DNA of 7,897 nucleotides, from contig SKZG01000341.1 of NCBI GenBank assembly GCA_007127495.1, positions 1-7,897 of the forward strand, given 5' to 3'. Every line of letters begins with the position of its first letter. The first letter of the stretch is position 1. Of the stretch, positions 1 through 5,140 are shown piece by piece. This DNA comes from Planctomycetales bacterium (GTDB lineage Bacteria > Planctomycetota > Planctomycetia > Pirellulales > Thermoguttaceae). A program made the translations under genes and the position numbers. Below the pieces are notes generated by a model. It saw only the letters and a list, made by a program, of their open reading frames with translations, was not told the origin of the DNA and ran no database searches.

Positions 1-150
1 AATTGTAAGACTTGCCATGCCGTTTAACCTCGGATGCACCATGCCAAAAACATTTCGGCCGATTGAAACCGATCTGCCCTCGATAGCGAACAACCTAACA
101 GTATGGAAAACCGGTGCGGTGAACAAATCGCCGCGAAACCCCCTATTTTA
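1..150. other. Upstream region without a credible gene
   Basis: This left-edge stretch precedes the fasciclin gene. I see no open frame with a ribosome binding site or a recognisable protein in it on either strand; the open frames that cross it on the minus strand are antisense shadows of the fasciclin gene. It presumably holds the promoter of the fasciclin gene, but no convincing -35/-10 pair could be read. TTGAAACC at 63-70 resembles a -35 element but has no matching -10 at a normal distance. Confidence 0.5.
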
Positions 151-161
151 AGGAGTTTGTG

Positions 162-668
162 ATGAGAAGTTTTGTTCTTGGATTGGCGGTGTGTGGCTTG
201 GTCCTGGCAGTCGTTCCGTCGCTGCACGCAGCGGGATGTTGTCCGGCGGCGTGCAGCAGGCCGAAGGACATTGTCGAAACCGCGGTTGAGGCCGGAAGCT
301 TCAACACGCTGGCCGCGGCGCTGGAGGCCGGCGGGCTGATTGAAACGCTGAAGGGCTCTGGACCGTTCACAGTGTTCGCCCCGACGGATGAGGCGTTCGC
401 GAAGCTGCCCGAGGGAACGGTCGAGGAGCTGCTGAAGCCCGAGAACCGGGAAACACTGGTGAAGATTCTCACCTACCATGTTGTTCCCGGAAAGGTGCTG
501 GCGGCCGACGTCGTCAAGCTTTCCTCGGCAGCCACTGTGGAGGGGTCAGAGTTGCGGGTCAACGCCAAACAAGGTCGGGTTCGGGTCAACGACTCGAATG
601 TGGTGAAGACCGACATCCGGGCGTCCAACGGGGTGATCCACGTCATCGATGCGGTGTTGCTCCCATAG
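162..668 (+). CDS. Secreted single-domain fasciclin (FAS1) protein
   Basis: This is a 168-residue exported protein with one fasciclin (FAS1, beta-Ig-H3) domain, a fold usually linked to cell-surface adhesion or matrix binding. Residues 1-23 form a signal peptide: basic start MRS, a hydrophobic core, and a likely cut after SLHA. Directly after it lies a cysteine cluster, CCPAAC (residues 26-31), outside the FAS1 fold. The FAS1 domain runs from about residue 36 to the end. It shows the H1 segment [11 protein letters not shown] (69-79), the central YH pair (105-106) and the H2 segment [12 protein letters not shown] (157-168), so it is complete and of normal length. I chose ATG 162 because AGGAG at 151-155 lies 6 bases upstream; a GTG at 159 would be only 3 bases away. 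A strong terminator follows, so it is probably a single-gene unit. The ligand is unknown. An ECF sigma gene lies just downstream on the same strand; whether it controls this gene is inference. Confidence 0.93.
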   Translation: MRSFVLGLAVCGLVLAVVPSLHAAGCCPAACSRPKDIVETAVEAGSFNTLAAALEAGGLIETLKGSGPFTVFAPTDEAFAKLPEGTVEELLKPENRETLVKILTYHVVPGKVLAADVVKLSSAATVEGSELRVNAKQGRVRVNDSNVVKTDIRASNGVIHVIDAVLLP

Positions 669-693
669 TAGATACTCGCCCGCCACAATTTGA

Positions 694-724
694 GGGGGGC
701 CCCATTGGGCCCCCCTTTTTTTTT
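694..724 (+). terminator. Rho-independent terminator after the fasciclin gene
   Basis: GGGGGGCCC (694-702) pairs perfectly with GGGCCCCCC (707-715) around a CATT loop, giving a 9-bp all-GC stem. Nine T bases (716-724) follow. It begins 26 bases after the fasciclin stop codon and separates that gene from the sigma-factor operon. Confidence 0.95.
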
Positions 725-771
725 CCCGGCCGCTTCTGGGAAACTGGTTATTCTCGGGGCAGGCGTTGGAC

Positions 772-784
772 GGGGACGGTCCCC
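772..784. repeat. GGGGAC-G-GTCCCC palindrome upstream of the sigma gene
   Basis: Two perfectly complementary 6-base arms, GGGGAC (772-777) and GTCCCC (779-784), flank one G. The site lies 58 bases before the sigma-factor start and is followed by CTTTGCG-like sequence with no T run, so it is not a typical terminator. It could be an operator for a dimeric regulator or part of a dispersed extragenic repeat. The sequence alone cannot decide. Confidence 0.5.
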
Positions 785-842
785 TTTGCGTTGCAGCCAA
801 TAAGAATCGCCGTCGCCCGGGAAGAATGGCGGAACCCGAAGC

Positions 843-1397
843 GTGCATCCCACAGTACTCGAGCGAATCGCCGGGGGTGACCCGGCGGCTGTCGATGAAT
901 GCCTCGACCGATACGGCGCCCTGGTTTGGTCGCTCGTCCGCCGACACGTCCGACAGCACGCCGACGCGGAAGACGCTGTTCAGGAAATCTTTATTGAGGT
1001 GTGGCGCAACGCACGCCGCTTCGATGCGGCCATCGCCTCTGAGGCAACCTTCATCGCCACCATCGGCCGCCGGCGGCTGATCGACCGGCATCGGCGACAA
1101 TCGCGGAGGATTCCCACGCAAACCCTGGTGGAAGAGCCGGTATTGTATGGGCGTTCGCAACAGGGGCAGATCGAGACGGCGGAAGAGGCCCGGCGCGCCC
1201 GGGTCGTTATGGCCAAACTACGTCCCGAGGAAAGACGCGTATTGGAACTGGGGCTGCTCGACGGCCTGACTCAAAGCCAAGTGGCCGAGGCGGCCGGTAT
1301 GCCACTGGGAACCGTGAAAACTCATACGCGGCGCGGGCTGAAACGCCTGCGTGAAATGCTGGCGCCTGCCGCTGCATCCAATCCCAACTTGACATGA
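843..1397 (+). CDS. ECF-family RNA polymerase sigma factor (sigma-70 type)
   Basis: A 184-residue group 4 sigma factor that would direct RNA polymerase to a specific promoter set. The sigma-2 region covers about residues 18-85 and includes the polymerase-binding stretch DAEDAVQEIFIEVW (41-54). The sigma-4 region covers about 126-173, with helix-turn-helix GLTQSQVAEAAGMPLGTVKT followed by a basic recognition helix end (RRGLKRLRE). No sigma-3 region, extra C-terminal domain or membrane segment is present, as expected for the family. GTG 843 is the only good start: the frame has a stop at 801 and no other start between. A weak GGA (831-833) lies 9 bases upstream. Its stop overlaps the start of the cobalamin-binding gene (ATGA at 1394-1397), so the two are very likely co-translated. 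The usual place for an anti-sigma gene is thus taken by a B12 protein, which suggests that protein is the partner. The ECF subgroup and target promoter could not be assigned. Confidence 0.93.
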   Translation: MHPTVLERIAGGDPAAVDECLDRYGALVWSLVRRHVRQHADAEDAVQEIFIEVWRNARRFDAAIASEATFIATIGRRRLIDRHRRQSRRIPTQTLVEEPVLYGRSQQGQIETAEEARRARVVMAKLRPEERRVLELGLLDGLTQSQVAEAAGMPLGTVKTHTRRGLKRLREMLAPAAASNPNLT

Positions 1398-2503
1398 TGG
1401 AAACCATGAGCGAAGACACTTCCCTATCGGCTCGATTGATTGCTCATTCCGCGCGGGCGCTGGCCGGTTACTCGGCCGGCGATCTGATGGAAACGCATCC
1501 GGACCTGGCAGCCGGTCTGGGCCCCGCACACGTGGAGCGGTGGCGTCAAGTGTTCGTGCAATGCCTGGAGGAGTTGGCGGCCGCGTTGCTGGCCAACCGG
1601 CCGGGATTGTTCGTCGATTATGCCGTGTGGATGCGGGCCTTGCTATGCTCTCGTGGCATACCCGACGGCGGGCTCGAGGCGGCGTTGGACTCGCTATGCC
1701 GAGTTCTTGCGGCGGAGCTTCCCGCCGCGGCCGCCGCGGCCGCGACCGGCGCCTGCCGCGATGCCCTCGCAACGCTCAAGTCGGCCGGTGAACCGTCGAT
1801 TAGCCGCCTGTCCACCGATTCGGCCGAAGGCCGCCTGGCCGGCAACTACCTATTGGCACTGCTGGAGGGCGACCGCAACCGTGCCACTCGGCTGATCCTC
1901 GCCGCGGCCGAGGCCGGAACGCCCTTGGCCGACCTCTACTTGAAGGTCTTGCTGCCCGCCCAACAAGAAGCCGGTCGGATGTGGCAAGATGCTGAGATCA
2001 ACGTGGCGGAAGAACACTTTGCCACCAACACAACTCGCTCGGTCATGGCCCAGCTTGCCCGCTACGCTCCACAAAAGGCGCTCCATGGCAAGACGATTCT
2101 TATCGCCGCGGTCGCCGGGAACCAGCACGACCTCGGCATGCAAGCCGTGGCGGAGTTCTTCGAAATGGCCGGCTGGCGTGCCATCCAACTCGGCGCCGAT
2201 GTGCCCATCCCCGACCTGGTGCAGGCGGTCGAGTTCTACCGGCCCGACCTTTTGGGCCTTTCCGTGGCCCTGCGGTCCCAACTGGCAACGCTCAAGCAAA
2301 CCATCGAGGCCGTGCGTCTCAGCGAGCGCGGGCGCGTGGTGAAAATCCTCGTCGGCGGGCTCGCACTGCTCCGCAACGCCGATTTGGCCGTCACCCTCGG
2401 CGCCGACCAATATGCGGCCGACCCCAATGAAGCCGTCGCCCTGGGAAACGCCCTGGTGGGCCTCGACCGCCAAGGAAAGCCTTCATCGGGAACGGACGAG
2501 TAA
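1394..2503 (+). CDS. CarH-like cobalamin-binding protein without MerR domain, probable light sensor
   Basis: This 369-residue protein has a B12-binding module of the CarH/AerR kind. A four-helix cap (about 145-225) contains W197 and E207-H208, exactly the Wx9EH motif that places adenosylcobalamin over the light-sensitive face in CarH. A Rossmann-type B12 domain (about 232-358) follows, with the axial-ligand signature NQHDLG (243-248; ligand H245), SVAL (290-293) and GG (321-322). The N-terminal 140 residues are helical and not the MerR helix-turn-helix found in CarH/LitR; I do not recognise them. Two residues differ from CarH: position 243 is Asn where Asp or Glu is usual, and position 198, after the Trp, is Gln where recalled CarH numbering has His132, the residue that binds cobalt after light. 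The ATGA overlap with the sigma gene argues for a stoichiometric partnership. ATG 1394 gives the overlap; ATG 1406 (GGA at 1399-1401) is an alternative start. It could instead be a general B12 carrier or methyltransferase-type corrinoid protein, but Wx9EH and the sigma partner argue against that. Confidence 0.85.
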   Translation: MMETMSEDTSLSARLIAHSARALAGYSAGDLMETHPDLAAGLGPAHVERWRQVFVQCLEELAAALLANRPGLFVDYAVWMRALLCSRGIPDGGLEAALDSLCRVLAAELPAAAAAAATGACRDALATLKSAGEPSISRLSTDSAEGRLAGNYLLALLEGDRNRATRLILAAAEAGTPLADLYLKVLLPAQQEAGRMWQDAEINVAEEHFATNTTRSVMAQLARYAPQKALHGKTILIAAVAGNQHDLGMQAVAEFFEMAGWRAIQLGADVPIPDLVQAVEFYRPDLLGLSVALRSQLATLKQTIEAVRLSERGRVVKILVGGLALLRNADLAVTLGADQYAADPNEAVALGNALVGLDRQGKPSSGTDE

Positions 2504-2601
2504 CCACGAAATACACCAATCACACGGAAAGCTCTTGGTTCGCTCCACCTCCCAGCTCACTTGCCAGTCTTCCTTTCGTGTGCTTCGTGTGTTTCGTGGT
2601 C
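2488..2601. repeat. Inverted repeat, copy A (ACCACGAAATACAC family)
   Basis: The left arm (2502-2531, beginning AACCACGAAATACACCAA) is complementary, with few mismatches, to the right arm (2573-2601, ending TTTCGTGGTC). About 40 bases separate them. Twelve bases before the arm (GGGAACGGACGA, 2488-2499) recur at copy B with one mismatch, so the repeat unit appears to overlap the end of the cobalamin-protein gene, including its stop codon. It fills the gap between the convergent cobalamin and photolyase genes. It could fold as a long hairpin and stop transcription from both sides, but there is no T run. The remainder of this gap (2602-2652) holds nothing recognisable. Confidence 0.8.
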
Positions 2602-2652
2602 AATCTCCCCGAGCCATCCTCACCCAGGGGTTATCACTCACTCGACGCCGGT

Positions 2653-4209
2653 TCATCCATATTCCCGGCGTATGGCGTCGGCCTGGCGACGGATAGCGGC
2701 CACGTCGCCGCGCGATTTGCTCGCGAGGTTGCGAAGCTGCATTTGCATCCGCGGGTTGCGGCCGAGGCGGGCGCGGTGCCGCGCGAGGAAATCCCAGTAG
2801 AGCGTCGTGAACGGGCATGCCCGCTCGCCGCAGCTTGCACTGGGGTCGTAGCGGCAGCCGGTGCAGTAGTTGCTCATCCGTGCAATGTACTTGCCCGAGG
2901 CCACGTAGGGCTTCGAGGCCATGATGCCGCCGTCGGCGAACTGCGACATGCCCAATGTATTGGGCAGTTCCACCCACTCGACAGCGTCGACATAGACCGC
3001 CAGATACCACTTGTGGACCTCGCGCGGCTGGACGCCCAACAGCAGCGCGAATAGCCCGGTGACCATCAGCCTCTGGATGTGGTGCGAGTAGCCGTACTCG
3101 AGCGTCTGCCCGATCGCTTGGCGAAGGCAATTCATTTCGGTCTCGGCAGTCCAATAGAAGGTCGGCAGCGGGACCTGTGCGTCCAGGGCGTTGCGGTCGA
3201 GATACTCGGGCATGAATCGCCGGTAGACGCCCCGCACGTATTCCCGCCATCCGAGCACCTGGCGGATGAATCCCTCGACGGAGTTTAGCGGCGCCTTACC
3301 CGACCGGTAAGCGGCCTCCGCGGCGTCGAGAACCTCGCGCGGATCGAGCAGTTTCAGGTTCAGTGCCGAGGAGAGCAGCGAATGGGCCAGGAACGGCTCG
3401 CCCGACCACATGGCGTCCTGGTACGCGCCGAACGCCGGCAGCCGGTAAGTGATGAAGTCGCGCAGGGCCTGGCGCGCATCGGCGGGTGTGACGGGCCAGT
3501 CGAACCGGTCGAGCTGCCCAGGATGCGAGCCGAACGATGCTTCCACCAGGCGGAGCGCCTCGCGCGTCGTTTCGTCCGGCGGGAAGGCGACCGGCTTCTG
3601 AATCCTTTTGGGGCCTTCGGCGCCGAAGCTGCCACGGTTTTCCGCGTCGTAGTTCCACTTCCCGCCTGCGGGCTGACCTGCATCCATGAGCACGCCCACC
3701 TTGCGCCGCATCTGGCGGTAGAAGTACTCCATGCGGAGTTGCTTTCGGCCGGCCGCATGCTCCGCGAACTCGTCATCACTGCACAGGAAATGCCGGTCCG
3801 AGCGGATTTCCAACGAAACGTTCATCGTGTCGGCCGTCTTGCAGATGGCCTGCTCCACCCGCCACTCGCCCGGTTCGCACAGGACGATCCGCTCCGGCCT
3901 GCCGCTGCCGAGCGCCGCCTTCAGCTCGGCCCCGAGGCTGCCCGAATTGCCCGGCTCGTCAAGCTGACGGTACAGGACGCGGAGGCCACGTTTCCGCAAT
4001 GCGTCCCGATAATGCCGCATGGCGGCCAGAAACACCGCAATGCGTGCCTTGTGCGACCAGACGTGCGTCGACTCTTCCGCCACCTCGGCCATCCACACCG
4101 CGTCGCGCCGCGCGTCGAAGCCCTCGAGCGCAGCCGAGTTCGGGTCGAGTTGGTCGCCGAGCATCACCACCAGACGTCGGACAGCGGGTTGTCTTTCACG
4201 AGCCATCAT
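2653..4209 (-). CDS. FeS-BCP / PhrB-type (6-4) photolyase-related protein
   Basis: A 518-residue flavoprotein of the iron-sulfur bacterial cryptochrome/photolyase class (prokaryotic (6-4) photolyase, PhrB-like), which uses blue light and FAD to repair UV photoproducts. It aligns along its whole length with my memory of Agrobacterium PhrB at a constant offset of 11. The four 4Fe-4S cysteines are C361, C449, C452 and C465. The active-site histidines are H376-H377 (YSHHIQRLM). The aromatic electron-path residues W353, W401 and Y402 are kept. The N-terminal antenna domain starts at LVVMLGDQLDP (13-23), with CEPGEWRV (111-118) and RMEYFYRQMRRK (159-170). The FAD-binding helical domain includes APLNSVEGFIRQVLGWREY (306-324). 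An additional C460 lies between the last two cluster ligands. Two ATGs are adjacent: GAGGA (minus strand of 4215-4219) is 5 bases from ATG 4209 and 8 from ATG 4206, so 4206 may be the true start. It converges with the cobalamin gene and diverges from the PNPOx-like gene. No key residue is missing, so it is likely active. (6-4) rather than CPD specificity is inferred from family. Confidence 0.95.
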   Translation of the reverse strand: MMARERQPAVRRLVVMLGDQLDPNSAALEGFDARRDAVWMAEVAEESTHVWSHKARIAVFLAAMRHYRDALRKRGLRVLYRQLDEPGNSGSLGAELKAALGSGRPERIVLCEPGEWRVEQAICKTADTMNVSLEIRSDRHFLCSDDEFAEHAAGRKQLRMEYFYRQMRRKVGVLMDAGQPAGGKWNYDAENRGSFGAEGPKRIQKPVAFPPDETTREALRLVEASFGSHPGQLDRFDWPVTPADARQALRDFITYRLPAFGAYQDAMWSGEPFLAHSLLSSALNLKLLDPREVLDAAEAAYRSGKAPLNSVEGFIRQVLGWREYVRGVYRRFMPEYLDRNALDAQVPLPTFYWTAETEMNCLRQAIGQTLEYGYSHHIQRLMVTGLFALLLGVQPREVHKWYLAVYVDAVEWVELPNTLGMSQFADGGIMASKPYVASGKYIARMSNYCTGCRYDPSASCGERACPFTTLYWDFLARHRARLGRNPRMQMQLRNLASKSRGDVAAIRRQADAIRREYG

Positions 4210-4238
4210 TCAAATCCTCAGGAAGGACCACTTTCCTT

Positions 4239-4366
4239 GGGCACGGACGATGAACCACGAAATACACAAACGACACGAAAGAAAGACTCAGGGCGTTTGG
4301 TTCGCTTGTCTTGCCCACTTCTTGCACTCAGGCTGCACGCCCTTTTTGGTGTAATTCGTGGTTCAT
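4239..4366. repeat. Inverted repeat, copy B (ACCACGAAATACAC family)
   Basis: The left arm (4252-4281, GAACCACGAAATACACAAAC and on to CACGAAAG) pairs with the right arm (4343-4366), whose complement reads GAACCACGAATTACACC. About 60 bases lie between. The flank GGGCACGGACGA (4239-4250) matches that of copy A at 11 of 12 positions. Unlike copy A, this one lies between divergent genes, in the leader of the photolyase gene, so terminator action cannot be its general role. The two copies bracket the photolyase gene. Confidence 0.8.
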
Positions 4367-4415
4367 GCTGGCCTGTCCGGACAACTCGGGACTACGTTCT
4401 CGAGCGACGGCCACT

Positions 4416-4444
4416 ATTTTAGCAAGAAACCGCTGGCCTGCCAG
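4416..4444 (-). promoter_or_regulatory. Candidate sigma-70-like promoter for the photolyase gene
   Basis: Read on the minus strand, CTGGCA (4444-4439) and TAAAAT (4421-4416) are 17 bases apart and match the -35 and -10 consensus at 4/6 and 5/6 positions. A transcript from here would have a leader of about 200 bases running through repeat copy B. This is pattern matching only. Confidence 0.25.
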
Positions 4445-4549
4445 AGGGGGTGCTCGCGCTATATCGTTACGATCTCGCCTTTCGCTCGGGCTCAGCGTGA
4501 AGCTGATGTCAGTATCTACAGAACCAGAAGCCTCTGGCATGAACACCTG

Positions 4550-4578
4550 TTGGTGTGGTAGGCTACTGATGATATCGT
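4550..4578 (+). promoter_or_regulatory. Candidate extended -10 promoter for the PNPOx-like gene
   Basis: TGATATCGT (4570-4578) fits an extended -10 element (TGn then TATCGT), with TTGGTG (4550-4555) 17 bases upstream of the hexamer as a weak -35. Transcription would start about 37 bases before the ATG at 4622. Evidence is limited to these matches. Confidence 0.3.
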
Positions 4579-4606
4579 GTACCTTCAACCGGAAGAGCCC
4601 CAAAAC

Positions 4607-4613
4607 GGGAGAG
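4607..4613 (+). promoter_or_regulatory. Ribosome binding site fixing the PNPOx-like start
   Basis: GGGAGAG lies 8 bases before ATG 4622. The frame stays open to a GTG at 4577, but that codon has no such site, so ATG 4622 is the better start. Confidence 0.75.
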
Positions 4614-4621
4614 CCCTTTTC

Positions 4622-5140
4622 ATGAGCCAACCTGACCCAGCCGACTTGCAAGCAGCCACGGCCGTCGGAGATGCGCAAGAGCATGGCCAAGGCGATCTTT
4701 CGGAGCAGATCGGCCGTTTGGTGCGTGATCGGCCCTATGGCGTGTTGTGTACGCAAAGCCAGTCGCAGCCGTACGGGTCGCTGGTGGCGCTGGGGTCCAC
4801 CGACGACCTGACGGCGTTCGTCTTCGCAACGCCTACTGCCACGCGGAAATACCGCCTGCTGTCCGAATGCGACCACGTGGCGCTGGTGATCGACAGCCGC
4901 TCCGGCACGCCGAGTGAATTGATGGACGTGGAGGCGGTGACCGTTACCGGGCGGGCGCGGCAGATTCCAAGCGGGCCCGATTTCGATCGCTGGGCGGAAC
5001 TGCTCCTGCGCCGCCATCCGCACCTGGCGTCGTTCGTCCGCGCGGAATCGTCGGCCCTTTTTCGCATCGACGTGATTCGTTATTTCCACGTGTGCCGCTT
5101 CCAGGAGGTCCGGCAGTGGGTGCCCAGCCCAACTACGTGA
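4622..5140 (+). CDS. Pyridoxamine 5'-phosphate oxidase-like FMN split-barrel protein
   Basis: A 172-residue protein of the PNPOx-like FMN-binding split-barrel superfamily. Members reduce or oxidise small substrates with FMN or F420, or bind haem (HugZ type). The core runs from about residue 26 to 165. The first strands read PYGVLCTQSQSQPYGSLVAL (39-57 region), then FATPTATRKYRLL (68-80), the usual basic segment that contacts FMN phosphate, then HVALVIDSR (85-93), VTGRARQI (108-115) and a closing strand YFHVCRFQEV (154-163). There is no signal peptide, and I see no DUF2470-like C-terminal domain, so it is a minimal barrel. Residues 1-25 are polar and probably disordered. It overlaps the next gene by 25 bp, so the two proteins are likely made together and may act in one pathway. 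True pyridoxine-phosphate oxidase (PdxH) activity is unlikely given the divergent ends. The substrate is unknown. Confidence 0.85.
   Translation: MSQPDPADLQAATAVGDAQEHGQGDLSEQIGRLVRDRPYGVLCTQSQSQPYGSLVALGSTDDLTAFVFATPTATRKYRLLSECDHVALVIDSRSGTPSELMDVEAVTVTGRARQIPSGPDFDRWAELLLRRHPHLASFVRAESSALFRIDVIRYFHVCRFQEVRQWVPSPTT
5103..5109 (+). promoter_or_regulatory. Perfect Shine-Dalgarno inside the PNPOx-like gene
   Basis: AGGAGGT lies 6 bases before GTG 5116 and within the coding region of the upstream gene. It selects GTG 5116 over the earlier in-frame GTG at 5092, which has no binding site, and over GTG 5137, which is too far away. Confidence 0.85.

Larger units (their letters stand above)
4367..4606. 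other. Divergent intergenic region between photolyase and PNPOx-like genes
   Basis: No credible gene is seen here; the open frames crossing it lack a ribosome binding site and resemble no protein I know. It contains the candidate promoters in both directions and a small perfect inverted repeat, ACACC-TGTT-GGTGT (4543-4556), just upstream of the plus-strand candidate -10. That position would suit an operator, but its short arms could be chance. Confidence 0.4.

Noticed and set aside
63..90. Possible ECF-type promoter (GAAACC, 16 bases, CGAA) upstream of the fasciclin gene
   Set aside because: It matches the general ECF pattern only loosely, and no equivalent was found upstream of the sigma operon, photolyase or peroxidase genes.
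546..1160. A 204-residue minus-strand open frame across the fasciclin end, terminator and sigma gene
   Set aside because: It crosses a perfect terminator hairpin and is antisense to two well-supported genes.
3382..4422. A 346-residue open frame on the plus strand opposite the photolyase gene
   Set aside because: It lies opposite a full-length, residue-for-residue recognisable photolyase and runs through repeat copy B; its composition (Arg/Pro/His rich) is that of a shadow frame.
4577..4621. GTG 4577 as start of the PNPOx-like protein
   Set aside because: The extra 15 residues have no binding site, and the GTG overlaps the candidate -10; GGGAGAG with ATG 4622 is far better.
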